Source of the DNA: CAZYXZ01 sp964651395
Lineage (GTDB): Bacteria > Actinomycetota > Actinomycetes > BP-191
Assembly (NCBI GenBank): GCA_964651395.1
Contig: CAZYXZ010000012.1
Span: 1 to 54,689, forward strand
Length of the DNA stretch: 54,689 bases
Reading direction: 5' to 3'
Shown: positions 44,007 to 51,836 of the stretch, piece after piece
Position numbering within the stretch: the stretch's first letter is position 1
Layout of the letters: each line of letters opens with the position of its first letter
Made by a program: the position numbers and the translations under genes
The notes under the pieces: generated by a model
Databases searched by the model: none
What the model was told of the DNA's origin: nothing
The model's input: only the letters and a program-made list of their open reading frames with translations

Positions 44007-44883
44007 GAAAAAGACAACTGCGCAACTGGCGAAGGACGATGTGAGGTTGGTCTCGGAGCTGACGCAGGGTGTACCGAAGCACGATGCCCTCCTGCGCTAT
44101 CGCCACCTCGTTGTCGCGCAGTTTGTCCTTGCCCCACCCGACGACATCGAAGTGCCCAAGCCTTCCGTCGATCTCGACATAGACCCCGTGCAACGGCCAC
44201 CCCGCGTCGGCATGACGCGTCATCCCGTCGGTCCCCACGTACGCCACTTGTAGCTGTGGGCTTGGCAAGCGCCCGCGTCGGCACAACCGAACGAACTCCG
44301 TCTCACCGCCTGATTGCGCGCCGGCCGCGATCAACCCGATCAGCCCCAGCAACCGCGCGTTCCGAAGCCTGACGTCTGACATCGCCTTGCCGAGCCGTTG
44401 AGCAGTTGTGCGTCCCTGCTGAACGGCCGAGCAGAGCAGCGCCTCAGCGTCGCTCCAGCTGCCATCTCTTGCCGTGTCGAGCAGCGACCGTTCCAGAGAG
44501 GTGCACGCCATCCCACTGCGCGTGATGACTTGAACGCCTGCCGACAGTGCACTGACATGGATCTTCAGTCCTGGCTGCGGGGTGACCCGCCTTGTGCTCG
44601 GGATCGTCACGTGAAGGACGTCCTGCTGCGCAGTGGCAAAACCCAGCAGCAAGAGGGCGGAGTTGTGGCTCACAACAGCTCCGCTTCCCGCGTACGTCAG
44701 CGCTGCGCGGATCCGCCCCAGCGGGCCGGCGTCGGGCAGGACGTACTCGTTGCGGAATGCACGTACCCACTGGCCACGTACGACACCTGTCGCCAGCATC
44801 TTGTCGCTGACGCCGAGCCGCAGCGCGTCTGCTCGGCTGAAGTGGCCGTACTGCTTCTTTGCCAGCGCTCGTAGGTCTTGCAC
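43981..44883 (-). CDS. AbiEi-like / DUF559 (Vsr-fold) protein
   Basis: About 300 residues. The N-terminal part is a winged-helix of the AbiEi antitoxin type (LRALAKKQYGHFSRADALRL, WVRAFRNEYVLPD, VVSHNSALLLLGF), the C-terminal 110 residues resemble DUF559, a Vsr/PD-(D/E)XK-like nuclease domain: Glu in SGGETEFVRL, Asp in RHADAGWPLHGV and Glu-x-Asp in VYVEIDGRLGH. No AbiEii toxin gene is adjacent. Such solitary genes are common in actinobacteria and their role is unknown. GTG 44883 is the likely start; GTG 44916 is possible. Lower GC and the palindromic ends suggest mobility. Confidence 0.78.
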   Translation of the reverse strand: MQDLRALAKKQYGHFSRADALRLGVSDKMLATGVVRGQWVRAFRNEYVLPDAGPLGRIRAALTYAGSGAVVSHNSALLLLGFATAQQDVLHVTIPSTRRVTPQPGLKIHVSALSAGVQVITRSGMACTSLERSLLDTARDGSWSDAEALLCSAVQQGRTTAQRLGKAMSDVRLRNARLLGLIGLIAAGAQSGGETEFVRLCRRGRLPSPQLQVAYVGTDGMTRHADAGWPLHGVYVEIDGRLGHFDVVGWGKDKLRDNEVAIAQEGIVLRYTLRQLRDQPHIVLRQLRSCLFPILKTYAR

Positions 44884-44949
44884 GACTAGACGTTGGCCTG
44901 CGCAAGAGCCGGTCACCAGTGGCTGCCGGGCATCTGTGCACGGACATCG

Positions 44950-44991
44950 CGATCTTGAAGACTTATGTGCGCTGAGGGCGCATAAGTCTTC
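44950..44991 (-). repeat. Right 42-bp hairpin repeat of the DUF559 cassette
   Basis: Inverted copy of the left repeat: CGATCTT (44950-44956), GAAGACTTAT (44957-44966), ATAAGTCTTC (44982-44991). Read on the plus strand it encodes ILKTYVR and a TGA, the mirror of the C-terminus ILKTYAR of the cassette gene. It ends 15 bases before the dapF ATG. Confidence 0.85.
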
Positions 44992-44994
44992 ATT

Positions 44995-45000
44995 TACGAT
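44995..45000 (+). promoter_or_regulatory. -10 element of dapF
   Basis: TACGAT ends 6 bases before the dapF ATG, suggesting a leaderless transcript. The bases where a -35 would lie (about 44970-44977) are inside the right hairpin repeat. Confidence 0.4.
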
Positions 45001-45006
45001 CGGTGG

Positions 45007-45774
45007 ATGCGGTTTGTGAAGGGGCATGGGACGGGGAACGACTTCGTGCTGCTGCCTGATCCCGATGGGGTCCTTCAGCTGAGTGATGCGCAGGTTGCGT
45101 GGATCTGTGACCGGCGGACGGGGGTCGGGGCCGACGGGATCCTGCGGGTCGTGCGGACGAAGCACGCCGACCACGACTCCGGCGCCGAGTGGTTCATGGA
45201 CTACCGCAACGCCGACGGGTCGGTCGCCGAGATGTGCGGCAACGGGATCCGCGTCTACGCGCTCTTCCTCCAGCACGAAGGACTCGTCGACGCCGACCAG
45301 CTGACCATCGCGACGCGCGACGGGGACAAGGCGGTCTGGCTGCACGACGACGGCACGGTGACCGTCGACATGGGCACGCCGAGGGACATCGAAGAGCTGC
45401 CCGACGGCGGCGTGACCGTCTCGATGGGCAACCCCCACGTCGTCCTGTTCACCGATGACACGACCACTGCGCCAGTCGCCGCTGTGGGCGCCGCCCTTGA
45501 CGCAGAGTGGCTAGGCGGCACGAACGTGGAGTTCGTCCAGATCAACTCCAGCACGTCGATCCAGCTGCGGGTGTGGGAGCGGGGCGTCGGAGAGACCCGG
45601 TCCTGCGGGACCGGAGCCTGTGCGGCGGCGGTTGGTTCGGTGTTGCGAAGAGGAGCCGAGCGCAGGGTGACCGTCGGCGTACCCGGTGGGGAGCTTGTGG
45701 TGGACTGGCGTGCGGACGACCACGTGTACCTGACCGGACCCGCAGTACTCGTCGCCGACGGAGAGCTCCTATGA
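45007..45774 (+). CDS. dapF: Diaminopimelate epimerase
   Basis: A 255-residue cofactor-free epimerase. The two catalytic cysteines are in AEMCGNGIR and RSCGTGAC. It makes meso-DAP for lysine and peptidoglycan. ATGA overlap with the next gene. Confidence 0.96.
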   Translation: MRFVKGHGTGNDFVLLPDPDGVLQLSDAQVAWICDRRTGVGADGILRVVRTKHADHDSGAEWFMDYRNADGSVAEMCGNGIRVYALFLQHEGLVDADQLTIATRDGDKAVWLHDDGTVTVDMGTPRDIEELPDGGVTVSMGNPHVVLFTDDTTTAPVAAVGAALDAEWLGGTNVEFVQINSSTSIQLRVWERGVGETRSCGTGACAAAVGSVLRRGAERRVTVGVPGGELVVDWRADDHVYLTGPAVLVADGELL

Positions 45775-46526
45775 CGGCAGAGCAGTTCGCACGCTCGGTG
45801 AAGAACCGGATCGGCCAGCTCGGCGGCAACTTCATGATGAGCCAGGAGGCCAAGGCCAAGGGCAAGGAGCTCGGCACGGGCGGCTGGGGCACGTACATGC
45901 TCGGCCGCGGTGGGGTGCTCGGCGACGGCGGGCCCGCGCCGGTGGCTGCCGCCTTCGTCTTCTTCCCGCTCGAGTACGTCGCGAACGGCTGGGACCGGGC
46001 CCGCGCGATCCTCACCCCCGAGGAGATGGTCAAGCACTACCTCGACATCAACGCGTCGTGGTCCCGCAACCACCTGTCGAAGGCCGAGGGTGTCGAGCGG
46101 CTCGGCGAGCTGCTCGCGAAGGTGGTCGCCGACGCGCCGATCGACGGCATCCCGCTCTTCGCCGGGTGGAAGGCGCAGCCACTGCCGACCGACCCGGTCG
46201 AGCGGCTCGGGCAGCTGGCCTTCGCGCTGCGCGAGTACCGGATGGGCTGCCACGGGATTGCCGTGCTTGCGTCCGGCGTGACGCCGTACCAGGCGGTGCT
46301 GCTCGGCGGCGGCCCGGGCAACGCGGCGTTCTTCGGCTACCCCGAGCCGCACCCCGACGTCGAGGAGCACCGGGCGAAGTACGACGCCTCGGAGGAGATC
46401 ACCGACAGGCTCGCGGCGCGCGCGTGGCGCGTGCTCGACGAGTCGGAGCGCACCGAGTGCGCGGCACTGCTGGAGGCGGCCGGCGAAGTCGCGTCCGCCT
46501 CGGTGATCGCGAGCAGCCAGGCCTAG
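45771..46526 (+). CDS. SCO6745-like uncharacterised protein
   Basis: A 251-residue helical protein resembling the actinobacterial SCO6745 family (WSRNHLSKAEGVERLGELLA, EITDRLAARAWRVLDESERT), sometimes annotated as helix-turn-helix proteins. Function unknown; the copy here is coupled to dapF by ATGA. Its stop overlaps the convergent gene in CTAG. Confidence 0.7.
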   Translation: MTAEQFARSVKNRIGQLGGNFMMSQEAKAKGKELGTGGWGTYMLGRGGVLGDGGPAPVAAAFVFFPLEYVANGWDRARAILTPEEMVKHYLDINASWSRNHLSKAEGVERLGELLAKVVADAPIDGIPLFAGWKAQPLPTDPVERLGQLAFALREYRMGCHGIAVLASGVTPYQAVLLGGGPGNAAFFGYPEPHPDVEEHRAKYDASEEITDRLAARAWRVLDESERTECAALLEAAGEVASASVIASSQA

Positions 46527-46906
46527 CTGGCTGACGCCTCCGCCGGCGGCGGGGTGTTGTAGTAGTTGTTGGTCTCGTTGTTCACGGTCGTGTCACCCGG
46601 CGGCGCCTGCGGCGCCGGCACGACCGGCGCGGGGTACGGCGTACCCGGGTTGATGAAGACGGTCGGCGACGGGTTGTTGCCCGGGACGACGTTGGTCTGG
46701 TTGACCTCGTCGTCGTCGTTCGCCCACCAGGCCAGCGCGGCGATCAGGATCACGGCGCACGCGGCCAGCACGATGCCGATCAGCCAGGGCAGGTTGGGGC
46801 CGGTGTCCTCGACGGTGGTGGCCTCGTGCGAGACCACGACCTCCTCGGTCACCGGACGCACGGGCACGGCAGGGGCGATGTACTCGTCGTCTACGTAGCG
46901 GGCCAT
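46523..46906 (-). CDS. Single-pass membrane protein with Asn/Pro-rich tail
   Basis: A 127-residue protein: acidic cytoplasmic start, one helix (LIGIVLAACAVILIAALAWW, about 43-62), then an extracytoplasmic tail rich in Asn, Pro and Thr (NETNNYYNTPPPAE). No known family recognised. Divergent from hflX across 77 bases. Confidence 0.75.
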   Translation of the reverse strand: MARYVDDEYIAPAVPVRPVTEEVVVSHEATTVEDTGPNLPWLIGIVLAACAVILIAALAWWANDDDEVNQTNVVPGNNPSPTVFINPGTPYPAPVVPAPQAPPGDTTVNNETNNYYNTPPPAEASAS

Positions 46907-46983
46907 GCCGATCTCTTTCCCGGACAACCCGCCGGGCAATCCGAACGGCAATCCAGGTGTAGCCGCGGTGGTCGGGTGACACC

Positions 46984-48405
46984 ATGGGGGAGATGAGCGA
47001 GCCCACCGACACCACGTTCGAGTTCCACGAGATCGAAGGCGAAGGCTTTGACCTCGAGGATCGGCAAGCCCTGCGCCGGATCGCCGGCATCCGCACCGAC
47101 CTCGAGGACATCAGCGAGGTCGAGTACCGCCAGCTGCGCCTCGAGCGCGTCGTGCTGGCCGGCGTGTGGACCGAGGGGACGCCGGACGACGTCGCCAACT
47201 CGATGCTCGAGCTGCAGGCGCTCGCCGAGACGGCCGGCTCCGAGGTCCTCGAAGCCGTCATCCAGCGACGCCAGCGACCGGACCCCGCGACGTACATCGG
47301 CAGCGGGAAGGCGAAGGAGCTGCGCGACATCGTCGTGTCGACCGGAGCGGACACCGTCATCCTCGACGGCGAGCTGACACCCGGGCAGCTGCGCCAGCTC
47401 GAGGACGTCGTGAAGGTGAAGGTCATCGACCGCACCGCGCTGATCCTCGACATCTTCGCCCAGCACGCGACCAGCCGGGAGGGCAAGGCGCAGGTCGAGC
47501 TCGCGCAGCTCACCTACCTGCTGCCGCGGCTGCGCGGCTGGGGCGAGTCGATGTCGCGCCAGCGCGGCGGCCGGGTCGCCGGCGGTGGCGGCATCGGCAC
47601 CCGCGGACCGGGCGAGACGAAGATCGAGACCGACCGCCGCCGGATCCGCAGCCGCATGGCGAAGCTCCGCAAGGAGATCAAGGAGATGGCGATCGTGCGC
47701 GACACGAAGCGCCAGGAGCGGGTGCGCAACCAGGTGCCGAGCGTCGCGATCGCCGGCTACACCAACGCCGGCAAGAGCTCGCTGCTCAACCGCCTCACCG
47801 GCGCGGGCGTGCTCGTCGAGAACGCGCTCTTCGCCACCCTCGACCCGACGGTACGCCGGGCCGAGCTGCCCGACGGCCGGAGCTTCACGCTCACCGACAC
47901 CGTCGGCTTCGTGCGCCACCTGCCGCACCAGCTGGTCGAGGCGTTCAAGTCGACGCTCGAGGAGATCGCGAAGAGCGACCTGATCCTGCACGTCGTCGAC
48001 GGCTCGCATCCCGACCCGGAGAGCCAGATCGCCGCGGTGCGCGAGGTCTTCGCCGAGATCGGCGCGGGCGACGTCCGCGAGCTGATCGTGGTCAACAAGA
48101 CCGACGTCGCCGACGAGCTGGTGCTCGGCCGGCTCAAGCGCCGCGAGAAGCACGCCGTCTACGTCTCCGCGAAGACCGGCGAGGGGCTGGCCGAGCTGGT
48201 CGGCGCGCTCGAGCAGGACCTGCCGCGGCCGGAGATCGAGATCATGGTGCTGCTGCCCTACTCGCGCGGCGACCTGGTCTCGCGCCTGCACAACGACGGC
48301 GAGCTGATCAGCGAGGACCACGTCGAGGAGGGCACCGTCATCAAGGCGCGCGTCTCGCCGCAGCTCGCCGCCCTCGTCGCCGAGTACGCCGTCGCGCCCG
48401 CGTGA
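46984..48405 (+). CDS. hflX: Ribosome-associated GTPase HflX
   Basis: A 473-residue GTPase: N-terminal HflX domain with YIGSGKAKEL and VIDRTALILDIFAQHATSRE, then GTGGPGET-type GIGTRGPGETKIETDRR, G1 GYTNAGKSSLLN, G3 DTVGF, G4 NKTD. It splits stalled ribosomes under stress. ATG 46984 is used; ATG 46993 is possible. dapF-hflX-lexA order is typical of actinobacteria. Confidence 0.95.
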   Translation: MGEMSEPTDTTFEFHEIEGEGFDLEDRQALRRIAGIRTDLEDISEVEYRQLRLERVVLAGVWTEGTPDDVANSMLELQALAETAGSEVLEAVIQRRQRPDPATYIGSGKAKELRDIVVSTGADTVILDGELTPGQLRQLEDVVKVKVIDRTALILDIFAQHATSREGKAQVELAQLTYLLPRLRGWGESMSRQRGGRVAGGGGIGTRGPGETKIETDRRRIRSRMAKLRKEIKEMAIVRDTKRQERVRNQVPSVAIAGYTNAGKSSLLNRLTGAGVLVENALFATLDPTVRRAELPDGRSFTLTDTVGFVRHLPHQLVEAFKSTLEEIAKSDLILHVVDGSHPDPESQIAAVREVFAEIGAGDVRELIVVNKTDVADELVLGRLKRREKHAVYVSAKTGEGLAELVGALEQDLPRPEIEIMVLLPYSRGDLVSRLHNDGELISEDHVEEGTVIKARVSPQLAALVAEYAVAPA

Positions 48406-48845
48406 ACCAGACCTGGCGCACGGCCGCCGTGTGCGTCGTCCTCGCGCTGCTCGCCGTACCGGGCATCCAGCTGGTCCTCGCCGGCCGGCGCCTGCTCGAC
48501 GACGAGGCGCTGCTCGGCACCGGCTACCTGCTCTGCCTGGCCGGCGCCGCGCTGACCGCGATCGGCGTCGGCAACGCGGTCAGCATCGCCGTCGGCGCGC
48601 CGACCGCGCGCTTCACCGGGCTGATCCTCGGCGTGATGGTCATCCCGACCTCGCTGTGGGCGTCGGCGAAGGCGGACATCGGCTGGGTCGGCGTCGTCGG
48701 CTCGGTGCTCGGCTTCCTCGCCGTCGTCCTGCTCGCGCAGAAGGGCGTGCTCGGCTTCGCGGCCCTGCGCAAGCCCGGCGTACCGCTGCCGCCCCAGCCC
48801 CTGCGCCGCGACTGGACGAGACCCGACGACCCGCCGGGCTTCTAG
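48402..48845 (+). CDS. Four-helix membrane protein coupled to hflX
   Basis: A 147-residue hydrophobic protein with four segments and a Pro-rich C-terminal tail (PLPPQPLRRDWTRPDDPP). GTG overlaps the hflX stop. Family unknown. Its TAG overlaps the convergent DUF5130 stop in CTAG. Confidence 0.75.
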   Translation: MNQTWRTAAVCVVLALLAVPGIQLVLAGRRLLDDEALLGTGYLLCLAGAALTAIGVGNAVSIAVGAPTARFTGLILGVMVIPTSLWASAKADIGWVGVVGSVLGFLAVVLLAQKGVLGFAALRKPGVPLPPQPLRRDWTRPDDPPGF

Positions 48846-49261
48846 CCCCCGGCCTGGCCGTGGAGTACGTCGGGGAGCTCGGCCCTCGGGTCCTCGACGC
48901 CGGGGCCGGCGTACTGGGCGAGCAGGCGCAGGCCTTCGCGGATGCCGCCGGTGAGGTCGCCGACGGCGAAGCTCGCGGACATGTTCGCCGCGACGATGCG
49001 GCACATGTCGTCGGTGAGCCGGTCCTGCGCCTCGGTGCCGGTGACGATCTCGAAGCGCTGCTGCGGGGGCGCGACCAGGATCAGCACCGCCGGGCGCGTC
49101 AGCAGGCCGAGCTCGCCCATCAGCTGCTCGGCGTACGCGCGCGGGTCGGCCTCGACGCCGCCGACGAAGACCGTGAACTGCAGGCCGGCGTAGCGCTCGG
49201 CGGCGTCCACGGCCGCCTTGATGCGGTCGAGCTGCTTCGCGGTCAGGGGCTTACCAACCAC
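48842..49261 (-). CDS. DUF5130-like protein
   Basis: About 139 residues, resembling the actinobacterial DUF5130 family and the TPM_phosphatase fold: LTAKQLDRIKAAVDAAERYA, LQFTVFVGGVEADPRAYAE, RFEIVTGTEAQDRL. The GTG at 49261 lies inside the end of the TPM gene (11-base overlap), so it is translated with it. Function unknown. Confidence 0.75.
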   Translation of the reverse strand: MVGKPLTAKQLDRIKAAVDAAERYAGLQFTVFVGGVEADPRAYAEQLMGELGLLTRPAVLILVAPPQQRFEIVTGTEAQDRLTDDMCRIVAANMSASFAVGDLTGGIREGLRLLAQYAGPGVEDPRAELPDVLHGQAGG

Positions 49262-50048
49262 CGCTGGCACCTCCGCCGCTCGCGCCGCCGCCGAAGCCGC
49301 CGCCGCTGAACCCGCCCCCGCCGCCGAAGCCGCCGCCCGACGAGCCGCCGCTCCACCCGCCGTCACCGCGGTGGCCGCTGCCCAGCAGGATCGGCAGCCA
49401 CATCCAGTCCGAGGAGACGCCACGGCGCCGGCCCAGGAAGGAGCCGAAGACGCCCATGAGCATGAGCCCGACGAAGATCAGCGCGACCCACCCGCCCGGG
49501 TTGCCGTCCCCGGAGACGCGGCGCGTCGGTACGGCGAGCGCCTGGCCGGTGTCGCCGCCGAGCTGGTCGATGATCGCCTCGACCGCGCCGGAGATCGCGC
49601 CGCCGACGTCGCCGGCCTGCATCTGCGGCCGCATGACGTCGCGGATGATCCGCCCGGCCTCGGCGTCGACCAGGTCGCCCTGCAGCGGCGTGCCGACCTC
49701 GATGCGCATCTGCCGCTCGGCCATCGCGATGACCACGATGACGCCGGGGTCGCCCTCGTTGCGCGGGTGCCACTTGTCGAACAGGTCGTTCGCGTAGTCG
49801 TCGATGCTCGCGCCGCCGAGGTCGGGCACCACGCCGACGAGCACCGTCTTGCGCGCCGCGTCGGCGTACTGCGCCAGGCGCGCCTCGACCTGCGCCTGTG
49901 CGCCGTCCGGTACGACGTTCGCGGCGTCGACGACGAAGCCGGTCTGCTCCGGGAACACCGGCGCCGCCGCGGCACCCGCCGCGCCGACGAACAGCAGGCC
50001 GAGCAGCGCGACCAGCAGCAGCGCGGTCCGGCGTAGGGCCAGCGGCAC
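49251..50048 (-). CDS. TPM-domain (YgcG/Psb32-like) secreted protein
   Basis: A 265-residue protein: signal peptide (ALLLVALLGLLFVGAAG), TPM_phosphatase domain (GFVVDAANVVPDGAQAQVEA, GVIVVIAMAERQMRIEVG), one membrane helix (WVALIFVGLMLMGVFGSFL) and a Gly/Ser-rich tail ending GGGASGGW. Such proteins are paired with LemA. GTG start overlaps the lemA stop by one base. Confidence 0.88.
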   Translation of the reverse strand: MPLALRRTALLLVALLGLLFVGAAGAAAAPVFPEQTGFVVDAANVVPDGAQAQVEARLAQYADAARKTVLVGVVPDLGGASIDDYANDLFDKWHPRNEGDPGVIVVIAMAERQMRIEVGTPLQGDLVDAEAGRIIRDVMRPQMQAGDVGGAISGAVEAIIDQLGGDTGQALAVPTRRVSGDGNPGGWVALIFVGLMLMGVFGSFLGRRRGVSSDWMWLPILLGSGHRGDGGWSGGSSGGGFGGGGGFSGGGFGGGASGGGASGGW

Positions 50049-50746
50049 TAGGAGGTGCTCAGGTCGACCGGCGGCGGCTGGTCGGCGCCGGGGCGCGCGA
50101 CGAACAGCTCAGCGCGCTCGAAGCCGAACATCCCGGCCATCATGCTGCGCGGGAAGCGCCGGATCGTCTTGTTGTAGTCCTGCGCGACGTCGTTGAAGTC
50201 GCGGCGTGCCTGCGAGATGCGGTTCTCCGAGCCGGACAGCTCGGTCATGAGGTCGCGGATGGTCTCGCTGCTGCGCAGCTGCGGGTACTGCTCGATGATC
50301 ACCAGCAGGCGCGAGAACGCGCTCTCCATCTGGTTCGACGCCTCGATCTTCGCGTTCGGGTCGGTCGTGCCGCCGTAGCGGGCGCGCGCCTCGGCGATCG
50401 TGCCGAAGACCTCCTGCTCCTGCTTGAGGATCGCCTTCGCGGACGCCGCGAGGTTGGGGATCAGGTCGAGGCGGCGCTGCATCGCGACGTCGACGTTGGA
50501 GAAGGCCGTCTTCACGGACTCGTCCTTGTTGACCATGTCGTTGTAGCCCTTGACCAGCGGCAGCACGACCAGCAGCAGGACGAGGACGACGATGCCCACC
50601 GGCCAGGCCCACTTCGGGAGGCCGGAGCCGCCGGCGCCGCCGAAACCGGGGAACTTGCGCGTGGTCGGCGTACCGCTGTCGCCGAACGGGCTGGGCACCG
50701 GCCGGTCGTCGGCCGGCGCGGGTGTGCCCGGGATGTCGCTGGTCAC
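50048..50746 (-). CDS. LemA family membrane protein
   Basis: A 232-residue protein: Pro/Gly-rich start, one helix (WPVGIVVLVLLLVVLPLVKG), then the LemA helical domain (YNDMVNKDESVKTAFSNVDV, RRLDLIPNLAASAK, FNDVAQDYNKTIRRFP). GTG start with AGGAGG upstream. LemA and TPM proteins are commonly neighbours; role unknown. Confidence 0.93.
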   Translation of the reverse strand: MTSDIPGTPAPADDRPVPSPFGDSGTPTTRKFPGFGGAGGSGLPKWAWPVGIVVLVLLLVVLPLVKGYNDMVNKDESVKTAFSNVDVAMQRRLDLIPNLAASAKAILKQEQEVFGTIAEARARYGGTTDPNAKIEASNQMESAFSRLLVIIEQYPQLRSSETIRDLMTELSGSENRISQARRDFNDVAQDYNKTIRRFPRSMMAGMFGFERAELFVARPGADQPPPVDLSTS

Positions 50747-50779
50747 GTGCTACCTCCTGCTGGGGCGTGGGTGCTCACG

Positions 50780-51250
50780 CTAGTCCAGCGAAGGCTCTGC
50801 CCTCTGACCGCGGCGCGCGAACACCTTGTCGAGGTTGTGCATCGTGCGGCGCAGGTCGCGCTGGATCACGGGCGCGACGACCAGCCGGTCGAGTACGCCG
50901 AGCAGGCCGCGGCGCGGCTCGAACGCGATGCAGATCCGGTACTTCGTGCCGGTGCCGGTGTCGGCGAAGTGCAGCTCGAAGGTGCCGTCGGCCAGGCCCT
51001 TCTGCCGGCTGCGGTAGGCGAGCATCCGGTACGGCATGACCGTGTCGAGGTCGAGGTGCACCGGGCGGTCGCTGCCGACGACGTGCATGACCAGGTCGAT
51101 GGACTGGCCGGAGCTCGGCCAGCCCTCGGGGACCTCACCGATCGAGGCGAGTCCGGGCCAGTAGTCGAGCCAGTTGTCGGGCGAGGTGATGTAGTCCCAC
51201 GCCTCGGTGCGCGGGACCGGAATCTCGTGCGCGACCTCTACCCGCCCCAT
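50780..51250 (-). CDS. SRPBCC (START-like) family protein, copy 1
   Basis: A 156-residue polyketide-cyclase/dehydrase-type fold: VEVAHEIPVPRTEAWDYITS, MLAYRSRQKGLADGTFELHF. Probably binds a lipid or hydrophobic ligand. It is a tandem paralogue of the next gene (about 14 bases apart), sharing NWxxYWPG and RRTxHNL. Confidence 0.85.
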   Translation of the reverse strand: MGRVEVAHEIPVPRTEAWDYITSPDNWLDYWPGLASIGEVPEGWPSSGQSIDLVMHVVGSDRPVHLDLDTVMPYRMLAYRSRQKGLADGTFELHFADTGTGTKYRICIAFEPRRGLLGVLDRLVVAPVIQRDLRRTMHNLDKVFARRGQRAEPSLD

Positions 51251-51264
51251 ACCGTCCGACGGTA

Positions 51265-51741
51265 CTAGGCCAGGGCAGGGCTGGTGGCCAGTTGCGGGAC
51301 TTGCCCGTGGATCTCGCCGAGGTTGTGCAGCGTGCGGCGCACGTGCCGGCGTACGACGGTCGACACGACGTAGCGGTCGAAGAGGCGGGCGGGTCCGCGG
51401 CGCGGCTGGTACTCGATGCAGATGCGGTAGCGCGTGCCGGCGCCGCTGCTCGCGAGCTGCAGCTCGAACTCGGCGTCCGGGAGGCCGGGCTGGCGCGAGA
51501 GGTAGCCGAGCATGCGGCCGGGTACGACGCGCGTCACGTTCATGGTGAGCGGGCGGTTCACGCCGACCAGCTTCATGTGCAGCGTGGTGCGGTTGCCGAT
51601 GGTCGGCCACGGGTCGAGGATCGGGTCCTCGACGCGGGTCACCCCCGGCCAGTAGCCGGTCCAGTTGGACGGCGTGGTGATGAACGCCCACAGCTCTTCG
51701 CGGGGCAGAGCGAAGTCATACGCAACTTCGATCCGATGCAT
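51265..51741 (-). CDS. SRPBCC (START-like) family protein, copy 2
   Basis: A 158-residue paralogue of the preceding entry: IEVAYDFALPREELWAFITT, NWTGYWPGV, RRTLHNLGEI. AGGGGTG precedes the ATG. The two copies diverge strongly in the middle, so they may bind different ligands. Confidence 0.85.
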   Translation of the reverse strand: MHRIEVAYDFALPREELWAFITTPSNWTGYWPGVTRVEDPILDPWPTIGNRTTLHMKLVGVNRPLTMNVTRVVPGRMLGYLSRQPGLPDAEFELQLASSGAGTRYRICIEYQPRRGPARLFDRYVVSTVVRRHVRRTLHNLGEIHGQVPQLATSPALA

Positions 51742-51836
51742 AGGTCACCCCTACTAGTCACCGAGCGTGTCTGGGTTGCTACGGTGCGTAGGGCACATGG
51801 TCCGCCGGTGATCTTCGACGCGCAAGCCTGCCGGCG

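Larger units (their letters stand above)
43965..44991. mobile_element. Candidate 1.03-kb cassette: DUF559 gene between hairpin terminal inverted repeats
   Basis: The outer 42 bases at both ends are inverted copies of each other with 38 of 42 identical; each copy is itself a hairpin GAAGACTTAT-N15-ATAAGTCTTC followed inward by AAGATCG. Between them is one gene, an AbiEi/DUF559 protein. No target-site duplication is visible. Alternatively these could be a bidirectional terminator and a related operator, but the right copy lies between divergent genes where a terminator is not expected. Confidence 0.55.

Noticed and set aside
43981..44883. Complete AbiE toxin-antitoxin pair
   Set aside because: Only an AbiEi-like N-terminal part is present; no nucleotidyltransferase (AbiEii) gene follows, and the C-terminal part is DUF559-like.
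43965..44991. Target-site duplication around the DUF559 cassette
   Set aside because: The bases just outside the repeats (ending ACTCC on the left, starting ATTTAC on the right) do not match, so none is claimed.
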